This document shows positions 40,644 through 50,123 of a stretch of DNA of 50,446 nt, one piece after another. Each line of letters starts with the position of its first letter. Position 1 is the stretch's first letter. Made by a program: the position numbers and the translations under genes. Under the pieces are notes generated by a model. It had not been told where the DNA came from. It made no database searches and worked only from the letters and a program-made list of their open reading frames with translations. The DNA lies in assembly GCF_001444505.1 (NCBI RefSeq), contig NZ_LNDJ01000051.1, forward strand, positions 1 to 50,446, in the 5' to 3' direction. Source of the stretch: Psychrobacter piscatorii. Lineage in GTDB: Bacteria; Pseudomonadota; Gammaproteobacteria; Pseudomonadales; Moraxellaceae.

Positions 40644-41624
40644 TTAAGGAACCGCATAGCTGATCGGCAAGGTCACATTGCCCACTACTGGTGCGCCATT
40701 CTTGGTAAAGGGTTTGAACTTGCCAGAGCGTACTTGACGCTGGGCTTCTTTATCCAGCAAAGTATTGCCTGAAGACTGCGCCACTCGCACGCTATCGATA
40801 CCACCTTGTTTATTGACACGCAATACCAATACCACGTTGAGCGTATCACCTGAACGCGCTCTGCGTGCCGCACGATCAGGAAAGCTAAAGTTTGGCGCAG
40901 AGGCCCAATTGGCAGCGCTCGCAGTAAAGCTCACAGGCTCATTACTCTGTGCTCGAGCAGCAGCTTCCGCAGCTGCCTCAGCTGCTTCTCTAGCGGCTTG
41001 TGCTTGGGCGGCGGCTTCTGCTTCTCTAGCAGCTTTTGCTTGTGCCGCAGCCTTAGCATCCGCGACTCTTTTAGCTTCTTGCGCTGCTCTGTCTTGTGCT
41101 TCTTGAGCGGCTTTTTTGGCTCGAGCAGCAGCCTCTTTGCGCTGTTCATCAGCAGCCGATGTATCGACTATCGGTTCTGGGCTGATCTTTTTGGGTGCTG
41201 CTTCTTTTGGTACAGGCTTTTGACTACTCTCAGTAGATGTTTTTTCGGTTGCGATGATTGGCGGTGTTTCAGATACTTTTTTCACCACAGGCTTCGCTGG
41301 TTCTATAGGTGTCTCGACACGCTTCTTAGGCGGTGGCTCTGCTTTTGGCTTTTGTACAGGCTTAGGTTGCACTTCTTTTTTGACCGTGACCTTTTTGACC
41401 TGCTGCACAGGTTCTTTCGTTTCTGCTATAGGCGCTGCGCTTTTAGTCGGTAGCGTAACGAACTCTATTTCGATCGGCGGTATGTCTTGTTTTGGCTCAG
41501 GCTGTAATTTGGGCGCTTTTATGCTCACCAATGCGACTGCTGTTAGCAAATGCAGCCCTACCACTATTAAAATGGAGAGTAGGATCGATCTGATTGGTGG
41601 GGCCTCTAAATCCGTTGAACTCAT
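40644..41624 (-). CDS. tonB: TonB energy-transducing protein
   Basis: Spans the periplasm to drive TonB-dependent receptors. Of its 326 residues, one transmembrane helix lies at about 13-33. A Pro/Lys/Glu-rich spacer follows (about 45-155, PKPVQKPKAEPPPKKRVETP). Next is an Ala-rich, probably helical coiled-coil (about 165-230, AAREAEAAAQAQAA). The C-terminal TonB fold has VLVLRVNKQGGIDSVRVAQSSG and GNVTLPISY. First gene of tonB-exbB-exbD, with a Fur-like box 54 bases upstream. The Ala-rich helix makes it longer than the classical E. coli protein. Confidence 0.93.
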   Translation of the reverse strand: MSSTDLEAPPIRSILLSILIVVGLHLLTAVALVSIKAPKLQPEPKQDIPPIEIEFVTLPTKSAAPIAETKEPVQQVKKVTVKKEVQPKPVQKPKAEPPPKKRVETPIEPAKPVVKKVSETPPIIATEKTSTESSQKPVPKEAAPKKISPEPIVDTSAADEQRKEAAARAKKAAQEAQDRAAQEAKRVADAKAAAQAKAAREAEAAAQAQAAREAAEAAAEAAARAQSNEPVSFTASAANWASAPNFSFPDRAARRARSGDTLNVVLVLRVNKQGGIDSVRVAQSSGNTLLDKEAQRQVRSGKFKPFTKNGAPVVGNVTLPISYAVP

Positions 41625-41677
41625 AACAGCCTAATATTTATTGTCCGGGATGGAATGGCGTAGATAATAATGCAAAC

Positions 41678-41696
41678 GATAATTATTATCAATAAT
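41678..41696 (-). promoter_or_regulatory. Fur-like box upstream of tonB
   Basis: GATAATTATTATCAATAAT fits the repeating GATAAT-type hexamers of a Fur box. It lies 54 bases upstream of tonB, so iron repression of the energy complex is likely. Confidence 0.6.
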
Positions 41697-41897
41697 AATT
41701 TACAATATTTCTTTGCTTGCAAGCTTTTTTAAGTCTCTTTTGCTTAGCTTATTTGATCAATCCATACCTCTATTTCAATATGTGTGACTCACCTATTACC
41801 TATCTTTAGGAGAAAACACTAACTATTTAGTGATACGAATACTGACTCATCCTGTAGACAATTATTTATAGATAGCTATCCATTGCTAATAAAAACC

Positions 41898-41918
41898 ATT
41901 ATCATTTATATTGATAAT
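41898..41918 (+). promoter_or_regulatory. Fur-like box upstream of the siderophore ABC operon
   Basis: ATTATCA-N7-TGATAAT is a perfect inverted repeat close to the Fur consensus. It overlaps a possible -10 box (TATATT at 41907-41912) and lies about 265 bases before the binding-protein start codon. Confidence 0.6.
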
Positions 41919-42031
41919 GAGTCTCAACTACTTTATCATAGCGACTGTTTGGTTTTCCGTATCATGATCAAAAACTGATGCGCATAAAAATATCCAAACC
42001 ATAAAACGCTCAACTCAAAAGAATAAGGCTA

Positions 42032-42100
42032 GAGAGTAAAACTGACAGGCGCTCTATCGGCACGCCTTTGATATGAGCATTACTCTGCTCAGTTGCTCTC
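42032..42100 (+). other. Possible structured leader RNA of the siderophore operon
   Basis: The outer arms are GAGAG...CTCTC and AACTGA (42040-42045) with TCAGTT (42089-42094). Inside are AGGCG/CGCCT (42047-42051 with 42063-42067) and GAGC/GCTC (42075-42078 with 42087-42090), the last sharing bases with the outer arm. Together they could fold as a junction. Only pairing by eye supports this. Confidence 0.3.
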
Positions 42101-42182
42101 ATCATTTTCTATTTTTATTGTGCTACCTGTGCAGTTGTCTTATTAACAGACTGCTTAAACATCCTGATATACCGAGTCCCTT

Positions 42183-43220
42183 ATGTCTACTACCCCATTA
42201 TCACACCGTCGTACTAATCCTATTTTTAAACGTCCATTATTGATGATGACAGCTTTAATCGCTGCTATCAGTGTGACAGGTTGTAGCTCACCTGAGTCTG
42301 AATCAGCTGATGCTACAGCTACCAATCAAACGGCCAATGAGTCTGCAAACGTTGCCAATAACGATGCCGTATCTGCTGAAAAAATCACGGTGAATACGGT
42401 TAAGGGTGATGTTGAATTGGCAATGAGTCCCTCACCGTTGGTGGTTTATGACATGACCTTGATGCAAGACTTGGCAGCGCTAGATGTGGCTGTTGACGGT
42501 ATGCCAGGCAGTTTGCTGTTAGACAATTTACACTCAAAAACGCAGCCTGAACCAAAAGCGGTCGGCACTGTGTTTGAGCCAGATCTTGAGGCATTGAATG
42601 CCATGCAACCACAAGCAATATTGGTGGGCTCACGCATGGCAGAAAAGTATAATGAGCTGTCAAACATCGCGCCGACGTTGGATATGTCTATCGACACGGC
42701 TAATATTTATGAGTCGAGTAAGCAGCGTTTGCATGATTTGGGTGCGTTGTTTGGCAAAAGCGATCAGGCCGCTAGATTGCAACAAGACATAGATACGCTT
42801 ATCGACGAGACAAAGGGTGTCACTAAAGATAAAGGCACTGGTCTGGTCGTTATGGTTAATGGCAATAAAATGTCAGCATATGGCGATAAATCTCGTTACG
42901 GGTTTATCCATACAGTGCTAGATGTGCCAATGGCAGATAAGCAAATTGCCGATGCCCCTCATGGACAGCCGGTCTCTTTTGAATATATCCAAAAAGCCAA
43001 CCCAGACTGGTTGTTTGTTATCGATCGCAGCGCCGCGATTGGTGAAGATGGTATCGGTGCCAAAGCCGTATTGGACAATCCGCTGGTCGCGCAAACCAAC
43101 GCTTGGAGCAAGCAGCAAGTGGTTTATCTAAGCCCAGACTCTTACCTAGCGTTTGGTGGCTATTACCAATGGATGCAGGATCTCACAACGATTAAAGATG
43201 CCTTTGCTAACGCTAAATAA
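42183..43220 (+). CDS. Siderophore-binding lipoprotein of the CeuE/FatB/YclQ type
   Basis: A 345-residue periplasmic substrate-binding lipoprotein. The lipobox is ALIAAISVTGC, with Cys about residue 34. A Thr/Ser/Asn-rich linker (about 36-65) leads to the binding domain. Features of tetradentate-catecholate binders are LEALNAMQPQAILVGSRM, the SRYGFIHTVLDV segment with a conserved Arg, HGQPVSFEYIQKANPDWLFVIDRSA and NPLVAQTNAWSKQQVVYLSPDSYLAFGG. Ferric enterobactin fragments, petrobactin or similar are possible ligands, but specificity is inferred. First gene of the operon, with a Fur-like box upstream. Confidence 0.88.
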   Translation: MSTTPLSHRRTNPIFKRPLLMMTALIAAISVTGCSSPESESADATATNQTANESANVANNDAVSAEKITVNTVKGDVELAMSPSPLVVYDMTLMQDLAALDVAVDGMPGSLLLDNLHSKTQPEPKAVGTVFEPDLEALNAMQPQAILVGSRMAEKYNELSNIAPTLDMSIDTANIYESSKQRLHDLGALFGKSDQAARLQQDIDTLIDETKGVTKDKGTGLVVMVNGNKMSAYGDKSRYGFIHTVLDVPMADKQIADAPHGQPVSFEYIQKANPDWLFVIDRSAAIGEDGIGAKAVLDNPLVAQTNAWSKQQVVYLSPDSYLAFGGYYQWMQDLTTIKDAFANAK

Positions 43221-43302
43221 CGTCGTTCTCTATACAAACGATTGTTTCACAAGTAGGTAATTATTACCGTTAACCTTGCTCATTTTTAAGCCAGTAGAGA
43301 TT

Positions 43303-44397
43303 ATGTCGTTATTTTCACACCGTGCTCGTGTTAGGCTCAAACCTAACGCTTCTCTGCCAGTATCAAATTGGCAAGGAAGCGCTAGCCATACTTTAGGCTC
43401 GAAATATCGACGTGCTGCCATACCACCGTGGTTAATCAACACCGCAAGCCTCATTATCATGGGGCTTTTGGTGTTATTGAGCTTATCTATTGGTGTGGCT
43501 GACTTTTCGTGGTCGGGTATCTTACAAAGTATCATTAGTCATAGTGCAAACTCTGATAGCTCGCTACTACTGGTCAGCCGTATCCCGCGCACCGTTGCGA
43601 TTATTTTGACGGGCATTGCGATGGCAGTGGCAGGAATGATCATCCAAGTGGTGCTCAAAAATCGCTTTGTAGAGCCGTCCATGGTCGGTGCTACCCAAAG
43701 CGCCGCGCTCGGTTTACTAGTGGTCAGTCTGCTATTTCCTGCCAGTGCGCTCATTGTGAAGATGAGCGTAGCGACCATTGCAGCCATGCTGGGTATGATG
43801 CTCTTTATGCTGCTGATTCATCGTATTCCGCCGACGGATTTTTTGATGGTTCCGCTGATTGGTATTGTCTTCGGCGGCATTATCGAAGCAGTCACTACCT
43901 TTATCGCCTATCAAACTGAGTCGCTACAGATGCTAAGCGTGTGGCAGTTTGGGGATTTCTCAGGCGTATTGGCAGGTCGTTATGAACTGCTGTGGCTCAC
44001 GGGCGCGCTGTGTGTGCTAGCTTATATCATCGCCGATAAGCTAACCATCGTCGGTCTGGGTGACAATATCGCCTTGAACTTGGGTATTAGTAAACGCCAA
44101 GTCACATGGATTGGCGTCGGTATGGTGGCCATGATGAGTGCCATTGTGGTCGTGACGGTCGGTATGATTCCTTTTATCGGGCTGGTCGTGCCAAATATTG
44201 TGAGCCGTCTAATGGGAGATAAGTTGCGGCGTAGCTTGCCCGCAGTCGCGCTACTTGGCGCTTCAGCCGTATTGCTGTGCGATATTATCGGTCGCTCGAT
44301 TCGCTATCCATTCGAAGTCCCTGTTGCCACCGTATTTGGCGTGGTCGGTACAGTGCTGTTTTTATGGCTATTATTGCGCGCGCCAGCTGAGCAATAA
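43303..44397 (+). CDS. Iron-siderophore ABC permease, first subunit
   Basis: A FecCD-family inner-membrane permease. From the ATG at 43303 it has 364 residues; the upstream TTG is not needed. The first 45 residues are a basic cytoplasmic tail. Multiple helices follow, with the motifs PRTVAIILTGIAMAVAGMIIQ, VEPSMVGATQSAALG, MIPFIGLVVPNIVSRLMG and the C-terminal VATVFGVVGTVLFLWLLL. It pairs with the second permease to form the channel for the ferric siderophore. AGTAGAGA precedes the ATG. Confidence 0.9.
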   Translation: MSLFSHRARVRLKPNASLPVSNWQGSASHTLGSKYRRAAIPPWLINTASLIIMGLLVLLSLSIGVADFSWSGILQSIISHSANSDSSLLLVSRIPRTVAIILTGIAMAVAGMIIQVVLKNRFVEPSMVGATQSAALGLLVVSLLFPASALIVKMSVATIAAMLGMMLFMLLIHRIPPTDFLMVPLIGIVFGGIIEAVTTFIAYQTESLQMLSVWQFGDFSGVLAGRYELLWLTGALCVLAYIIADKLTIVGLGDNIALNLGISKRQVTWIGVGMVAMMSAIVVVTVGMIPFIGLVVPNIVSRLMGDKLRRSLPAVALLGASAVLLCDIIGRSIRYPFEVPVATVFGVVGTVLFLWLLLRAPAEQ

Positions 44398-44511
44398 GAC
44401 TAAGCAGTAAAGCTGAATAATAAAACAGCAATCTTTAATCGATTAACCACTCACTTACCGTCGTTCATTTTTTGCCTTATTTAGATAAGCTTGGCATCAT
44501 AGGATTTATTT

Positions 44512-45597
44512 ATGTTCTCATCAACTAAGCTTAGTGCCACAAAGGCTCGTTCTACGGAAACCAACACAGCGATAGATAACTCATCTGCAGCAGATGGTCA
44601 GTATTCAGCTGCTGCCCAAGGTCAGTTGGCAAAGCTTTGGGCATGGATAGCTGCGCATCCAAAGTCCATTGCAGCTATTATTCTACTGATCTCGATGACC
44701 TTGTTTATGACACTCAATGTCAATGGCTATTGGGACTTTGCGCTACCGCTACGCGGCAAAAAACTGCTGGCACTGATGGTGGTTGGCTATGCGATTGGCG
44801 TGTCGACGTTATTGTTTCAAACGTTGACTCACAATCCAATTCTAACGCCCTCCCTACTCGGGTTTGATTCGCTCTATGTTTTGCTACAAAGCTTACTGGT
44901 TTTCTTTTTAGGGGCAATTAGCTTTACCAGTCTCGATCCTATTGCCAAGTTCACGCTTGAGATTGTCCTGATGTTTGGGGCATCTTTATTATTGTTTAAG
45001 CTATTATTTTCTAAAAGCAGTCAGGATCTGACACGCTTGATATTGGTGGGCGTTATCTTTGGTGTGTTGTTCCGCAGTTTATCAGCACTCATTGCACGGC
45101 TGATTAACCCTGATGATTTTGTGGTTGTACAATCTGCTAGCTACGCACAGTTCAATACGGTCAATCCTCAGCTATTAGGCATTAGCCTATTTATCTGTAT
45201 CATCACTGCGGTGTTTGTCTGGCGCTGGCGCTACCAATGCGATGTGCTGATGCTCGGACAAGCCCAAGCCATTAACCTTGGTATCAATTATCAACGTCTG
45301 GCATTTGGCCTATTAACTGTTATCGCAGTGCTAGTCGCCACAGCCACTGCACTGGTCGGTCCAGTGACTTTCTTTGGTCTATTGGTTTGTGCATTGACCA
45401 ATCGTATCGCTCGACACATGTATCATACTGAGCGGCTGATATTGGTCAGTTTGGTCGCTATGATTTGCTTGGTGTTGGGTCAGACACTCTTTGAGCAAGT
45501 GCTAGATATGGCAGGCGTATTGTCCGTTGTGATAGAGCTAGCAGGTGGCCTCGTGTTCTTGGCATTGATATTTATGTCTCAACGCCGTTCGTTATAA
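44512..45597 (+). CDS. Iron-siderophore ABC permease, second subunit
   Basis: A 361-residue FecCD-family permease. A polar N-terminus of about 50 residues comes first, with the usual arrangement of helices after it. LTHNPILTPSLLGFDSLYVLLQS matches the family's conserved PxxLG segment, and VGPVTFFGLLVCALTNRIAR is the coupling-loop region that meets the ATPase. It differs clearly from the first permease, so the two form a heterodimer. It starts about 115 bases after the first permease and ends about 75 before the ATPase. Confidence 0.9.
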   Translation: MFSSTKLSATKARSTETNTAIDNSSAADGQYSAAAQGQLAKLWAWIAAHPKSIAAIILLISMTLFMTLNVNGYWDFALPLRGKKLLALMVVGYAIGVSTLLFQTLTHNPILTPSLLGFDSLYVLLQSLLVFFLGAISFTSLDPIAKFTLEIVLMFGASLLLFKLLFSKSSQDLTRLILVGVIFGVLFRSLSALIARLINPDDFVVVQSASYAQFNTVNPQLLGISLFICIITAVFVWRWRYQCDVLMLGQAQAINLGINYQRLAFGLLTVIAVLVATATALVGPVTFFGLLVCALTNRIARHMYHTERLILVSLVAMICLVLGQTLFEQVLDMAGVLSVVIELAGGLVFLALIFMSQRRSL

Positions 45598-45672
45598 CTA
45601 CTTAGCCGACATTGTTTATTTAGCTGATGCTGTTGATAAAGAAAGCCCTAAGACTTTTTAAATAAGACGATT

Positions 45673-46443
45673 ATGATTAAACTGAATAATATCTCTCACC
45701 ATATTGGCAAACAAAAAATCTTGCATGACATTACGTTATCCCTACCAACGGCGCAGGTCATTGCTTTGATTGGGCCTAACGGCGCTGGAAAATCGACGTT
45801 GTTTTCTGTCATGGCTCGCTTGCAACCGTTACAGGATGGGCAAGTGAGCTTTGCTGTAGATAATGAGGAACGTGATATTGTCAGCTGTCAGGCGCGCACA
45901 CTGGCCAAGACGGTCGCGATGCTTGGGCAAGACAACCATGTACAAGGACGACTGCGCGTGCATGAGCTGCTGATGTTTGGTCGTTACCCTTATCATCAAG
46001 GACAACCAACCGTAGGCGATCAGCAAAAAGTACAAGAAATCCTCGAACGCTTTGAGCTGGAGCCACTTGCCGAGCGTTTCTTGTCAACGCTATCAGGTGG
46101 ACAGCGTCAGCGCGTGCTGATTGCGATGATTGTCTGCCAAGATACGCCCTATCTATTGCTCGATGAGCCACTCAACAACCTAGATATGTATCATGCTGGT
46201 CGACTCATGCGTGAGCTACGTACGCTTAGCCACAGCCAGCAAAAAACCGTGGTGATCGTCCTACATGATATCAATCAAGCAGCACAATTTGCCGATACGG
46301 TCGTTACAATGAAAGCAGGAGAAGTGATGGCTGTTGGTCGCCCTGCTGATGTTATTACTCAAGAGACAATGAAAGATTTATACAATGTCGACGTCACTGT
46401 GCTCAATCATCAGGGTCGTCCTGTGATTGTGGATACGGTGTAA
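45673..46443 (+). CDS. Iron-siderophore ABC transporter ATPase
   Basis: A 256-residue cytoplasmic ATPase. Walker A is GPNGAGKST (residues about 35-43), the signature is LSGGQRQR, Walker B is YLLLDEPLNNLD, and the switch His is in VLHDINQAAQFAD. It pairs with the two permeases as the importer's motor. The C-terminal segment YNVDVTVLNHQGRPVIV is typical of the FepC/YclP group. Last gene of the operon. Confidence 0.94.
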   Translation: MIKLNNISHHIGKQKILHDITLSLPTAQVIALIGPNGAGKSTLFSVMARLQPLQDGQVSFAVDNEERDIVSCQARTLAKTVAMLGQDNHVQGRLRVHELLMFGRYPYHQGQPTVGDQQKVQEILERFELEPLAERFLSTLSGGQRQRVLIAMIVCQDTPYLLLDEPLNNLDMYHAGRLMRELRTLSHSQQKTVVIVLHDINQAAQFADTVVTMKAGEVMAVGRPADVITQETMKDLYNVDVTVLNHQGRPVIVDTV

Positions 46444-46463
46444 AACCCCACTTTTTCTTATGT

Positions 46464-46513
46464 AAAAAAGCTCAATATAATGCTAGTACATTGGTACTAG
46501 CACTATATTGAGC
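46464..46513 (-). terminator. Terminator of the PepSY gene
   Basis: GCTCAATATA-TGCTAGTAC and GTACTAGCA-TATATTGAGC pair with one mismatch around an ATTG loop. On the minus strand six T follow, ending the PepSY transcript. It may also help end the converging ABC operon. Confidence 0.85.
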
Positions 46514-46536
46514 ACATCAATTTTATGTTTTAATAT

Positions 46537-47874
46537 CTATTTGAGCTTTTGCAATGCCTTTAAACGCTGTTGTCGGCCTTTCCACCATAGATACACACCT
46601 GTCCCTGATAGCACCGCAACTGCCAGTCCAATCATTGCCAAAAATGCTTGATACAGTCGATGGCTCCAACCTTGACCGATATGTCCCATATGAAGCGTTG
46701 ACAGCCATTGGTCTACTTTGTTACCAAAACCGCTTTGATAACCAAAACTAACGCGCGCAACCTCTCCTGTGGCAGCATCAACCGTAATGGATGACGCACC
46801 GCTGTGTGTACCAATATCTCTATCTGTTTTGAAACGCATTTGCCATTGCTCGTCCTCTGCAACCCAGCGGATACCCAATAACTGCTGTACAGCCGTGCCA
46901 TTCTGCCGCGCCGCAATATCGGCTTGGGCACTCAGATAGGCAATGCTGTTGCTCTTATTGACTGCTTGAGCAATGGCATCCGCTGTATTGCGGCTATCGT
47001 TAACAGTCGTATTTGAGTTTATAGACTTATCTGCCCTACCCTGATTTTCTACTGTTTTATTCGGTTCAGGCTTGGTTGGCGGTCGCCCTCTTTCTCTTGG
47101 CGTCAGTCCGACCACTGCCTGCATCACAGGCTGATAAACGGGTTTTAGATTAAACCCAACGCTCGACCAAGCGATGACAAATAGCATAACCCATAGCCAC
47201 AGACCAAAAGCATGATGCAAATCATAGTTAAGCTTAAAGGTATTGGTTTTGCGGCGAATTTTCCATGCAGGTAGCCAGCGCTTAAACAGCGAGGCGCGTT
47301 TTTTGATAGAGACTTGTTTTGACTGACTCGATTTGACTGCTCGAGGAAAGGTCAAATAAAAGCCAATAAAACAATTAATCGTCCAAACTAGCGAGACAAT
47401 GCCCAAGACCCATTTACCAATATCACCAAGCAATAAGTCACGGTGCAGCCAAAATACCTTCCACATGGTATTATGCCATGCCCAAGTATCTTTATTCCGT
47501 GTTCCAATGACTGCGCCAGTATAAGGGTTGACATAAACCTCATTAAAAGCAGGCTCAGGCGTGGTAGGCTTGCCGCTGCGCCATCTATCTACCGAAAACA
47601 CCGCTGACTTGCCCGCCTCAATGGTCGTCGGCAAACTTGAAAAACCATACTGCGGATAGGTACGGATCACACTATCATGCAGCGCAGCGACAGACTGTAT
47701 CGGCGTGTTTTGTGCCTCGACACGCGCCAGTTTATGGTTAAACAAGTCATCTAACTCATGATGAAAAGCGAGCAGCGCACCCGTGAGACTGGCAATGATT
47801 AAAAAGGCTGCCATAGCAAGCCCAGTATAACGGTGAATCCACAAGCAGGCTTGACGAGGATTGAATGTAATCAT
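46537..47874 (-). CDS. PepSY-associated transmembrane protein, PiuB-like
   Basis: A 445-residue inner-membrane protein. It has an N-terminal helix (GLAMAAFLIIASLTGALLAFHHELDD), a PepSY-like periplasmic segment with VNPYTGAVIGTRNKDTWAWHNTMWKVFWLHRDLLLG, two further helices with HHAFGLWLWVMLFVIAWSSVGFN, and a second periplasmic part ending in HMGHIGQGWSHRLYQAFLAMIGLAVAVLSGTGVYLWW. Histidines at the membrane borders could hold haem. Such proteins accompany TonB receptors and are thought to reduce ferric siderophores in the periplasm. It lies after the receptor gene on the same strand. Confidence 0.88.
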   Translation of the reverse strand: MITFNPRQACLWIHRYTGLAMAAFLIIASLTGALLAFHHELDDLFNHKLARVEAQNTPIQSVAALHDSVIRTYPQYGFSSLPTTIEAGKSAVFSVDRWRSGKPTTPEPAFNEVYVNPYTGAVIGTRNKDTWAWHNTMWKVFWLHRDLLLGDIGKWVLGIVSLVWTINCFIGFYLTFPRAVKSSQSKQVSIKKRASLFKRWLPAWKIRRKTNTFKLNYDLHHAFGLWLWVMLFVIAWSSVGFNLKPVYQPVMQAVVGLTPRERGRPPTKPEPNKTVENQGRADKSINSNTTVNDSRNTADAIAQAVNKSNSIAYLSAQADIAARQNGTAVQQLLGIRWVAEDEQWQMRFKTDRDIGTHSGASSITVDAATGEVARVSFGYQSGFGNKVDQWLSTLHMGHIGQGWSHRLYQAFLAMIGLAVAVLSGTGVYLWWKGRQQRLKALQKLK

Positions 47875-47965
47875 TGGTCTTGGTTCTTTATTATATGTTG
47901 TTTGGGTAGGTATTTATCCGTTAGCGTCATTGCTGCTATAGCCAATCCAAAAGCCAGTAGGCAAT

Positions 47966-47998
47966 AAAAAGCCAGCTCCCATGTACAGACAGCTGACT
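47966..47998 (-). terminator. Terminator of the TonB-dependent receptor gene
   Basis: AGTCAGCT and AGCTGGCT pair with one G-T around a 13-base loop and are followed by TTTTATT on the minus strand. It lies about 40 bases past the receptor stop codon, so the PepSY gene needs its own promoter or readthrough. Confidence 0.65.
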
Positions 47999-48035
47999 CT
48001 ATAAGTACGATTAGACTCAAACCAGATAAGCTATA

Positions 48036-50123
48036 TTAGAACTGATATGTTAAAGACGTTTTGATATTACGTCCCATTTCAAAATCAGTATAGGCATCAT
48101 CGATAGAGTTGCGCGATGCATGACTTGCATAAGTCTCATCAAAGATATTGTAGACACCTAGCGTGGCTTTTAGACCTTCGATTTGAGTTGGCGCATAAGT
48201 CATAAAGATATCATGCACGTCATAGCCTGGTTTTTCGTTGTCATCACCGGCGGTATTTGGTGTCACATCGGCGACATAAGTACTGCGCCAGCCAAGCTCG
48301 GTGGTGCTGGTTGGAGCGTAACCAAGATTGACCATGTACTTGTCACCAGACTCTGAGCCACTGCCGCTGACAGAAGAGATATTGTAACCCGTATCTTCGC
48401 CTTTGCTACGTGCACGAGCATAGCTTAGACCCATGTTGAAATTATCTGCGCGATAATCAGCTGATAACTCTACGCCTTTGATCTTAAAATCTTCGTCATT
48501 ATTAATGACACCTTGGCAGGCTTCAGGGGCAGCACTTGTACCTAGTTGCCCAGTGGTACAATTCATACCAGTTCTACTGCCACCTGCACGTACGAACTCA
48601 ATATAGTTTTCGATATTGGTTTCAAAGTACTTAGCGCTCAGCTTTAAAGAGTCATCAGCCATGGTCAAACCACGCAGCGTTGTCGCAATACCGACTTCTG
48701 CATTGTCACCTTCTTCTGCTTTTAGGTCATTGTTCACATAGGTATCAACACCGTCGGAATTAAAGATCGCTTGGCTAAGATCTGGACCATTAAATAACTG
48801 AGTATAGCTTGCAAATAGCTGGGTACGCGGTGCAATCTCATAACTGGCAGCCAATGCGCCAACGACATTGTCATAAGTCTTGCCAGCCGATACATACTCT
48901 GGTGACTCATAACGGTCATAACGGACGCCTGGCGTTAAACTAAGCTTACCCATCTGCCATTGGTCTTCTAGATACACTGAGGTATTGGTTGCCTCATCAG
49001 TGCTCGCCTTGCCGAAATTGCGTGCCATCTCAGATTCTTTTTTGTAATGCTCAACCCCAGCGATGAACTTATGAACCCCTGGTACACCGTTGATAATACT
49101 GCTATCAACGATACTGGTGTTCTGTACTTTGCCGCCTGTGGTTTTGACCTCCGCATCAAACTCAAACCCAGGTACGCCGTCAGAGTTACGCAAAATCTGC
49201 GTGCTGGTCTGATATACATTGGCGTCTACATCGACCAACTGGTTGGCAGGATTGTAAGCGTAGTCAAGCGCATAGGTATCGCGTTTGACTTCCTGCGGGA
49301 TGATTGGGTTCCAGCCACCAGCAGGAAAATCTGGACGTAATGGGAACTTGCCTTTGTTTTCGGTACGGCTAAAGCTAGCGCCTACATGATGATCACTACC
49401 GACATACGCACCCGCTTTTAATAAGATGTTTTCGCCTTCGCTGTTTTCAGTTTGGATTTTACGGCCTTTACCATCTTCACCAGCGTCCGCATCACGTTTA
49501 CCATAATAAGCCAGTAAATCAACATTTTCTGTTGGCGCACCATACACAGTAGCTGAGGTTAGCAGTTCATCATTGTTGCTGCCGTAGCCTGCATGCAGCT
49601 TAGCACCTATTTTTTGACCAGGCTTAAGTAAATCTGCCGCGTCGACTGTCTCAAAAGCAACCGCACCGCCGATAGCATCATTACCGAGCGTCACTGAGTT
49701 ATTGCCCACTGACACCTCTGCTTGTTTTAGCAGATCTGGATCAATCGTGACATCACCCATGTGGTAGAACAACGCGCCTTCTTGACGTGCGCCATCAATC
49801 GTTACTTTTAGGTTGGTATCATCAAGACCACGTACACGAATACGTTGGTTGACCGATGAGGTACCGCCTACGCTTACCCCCGGTACGACGTCCAGAAAAT
49901 CGCTCAGATGGCTTGCTTGAGCTGCTGGCGTATAGTCATCTATATAGACAGAGTCTTCTTGTACACTATCGCGGACAGAGCTATTTGCTGTCACGGTAAT
50001 CGTTTGCAACGTCGTATTTGGCATATCTGCTGCCGTTGCAGCACTGGCCGCTTGTGCACACAATACCGCTGCTACACCCATAGATAGCACAGTCAATCTG
50101 CTAGATAACTTTACTTCGCGCAT
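48036..50123 (-). CDS. TonB-dependent outer-membrane receptor
   Basis: A 695-residue ligand-gated outer-membrane transporter from the ATG at 50123; the TTG at 50150 is a weaker start. A signal peptide ends near QAASAATA. The TonB box is TLQTITVTA. The plug domain contains RIRVRGLDDTNLKVTIDGARQEG and ends NDAIGGAVAFETV. A 22-strand barrel follows, with the last Phe after LTYQF and the ending LGVYNIFDETYASHASRNS. The ligand is not certain: the barrel resembles haem or catecholate receptors, and the neighbouring CeuE-type ABC importer argues for a siderophore. A Fur-like box is upstream. Confidence 0.88.
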   Translation of the reverse strand: MREVKLSSRLTVLSMGVAAVLCAQAASAATAADMPNTTLQTITVTANSSVRDSVQEDSVYIDDYTPAAQASHLSDFLDVVPGVSVGGTSSVNQRIRVRGLDDTNLKVTIDGARQEGALFYHMGDVTIDPDLLKQAEVSVGNNSVTLGNDAIGGAVAFETVDAADLLKPGQKIGAKLHAGYGSNNDELLTSATVYGAPTENVDLLAYYGKRDADAGEDGKGRKIQTENSEGENILLKAGAYVGSDHHVGASFSRTENKGKFPLRPDFPAGGWNPIIPQEVKRDTYALDYAYNPANQLVDVDANVYQTSTQILRNSDGVPGFEFDAEVKTTGGKVQNTSIVDSSIINGVPGVHKFIAGVEHYKKESEMARNFGKASTDEATNTSVYLEDQWQMGKLSLTPGVRYDRYESPEYVSAGKTYDNVVGALAASYEIAPRTQLFASYTQLFNGPDLSQAIFNSDGVDTYVNNDLKAEEGDNAEVGIATTLRGLTMADDSLKLSAKYFETNIENYIEFVRAGGSRTGMNCTTGQLGTSAAPEACQGVINNDEDFKIKGVELSADYRADNFNMGLSYARARSKGEDTGYNISSVSGSGSESGDKYMVNLGYAPTSTTELGWRSTYVADVTPNTAGDDNEKPGYDVHDIFMTYAPTQIEGLKATLGVYNIFDETYASHASRNSIDDAYTDFEMGRNIKTSLTYQF

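Larger units (their letters stand above)
41625..42182. other. Divergent control region between tonB and the siderophore-binding gene
   Basis: There is no gene here. Two Fur-like boxes are present (41678-41696 and 41898-41918). About 260 bases separate the second box from the start codon, and a possible structured leader lies at 42032-42100. A weak promoter, TTGCTA-18-TATATT (41883-41912), overlaps the second box. Confidence 0.6.

Noticed and set aside
40998..41453. Cys- and Phe-rich 151-codon frame opposite tonB
   Set aside because: Antisense shadow of the Ala- and Lys-rich TonB coding sequence, with no start signal.
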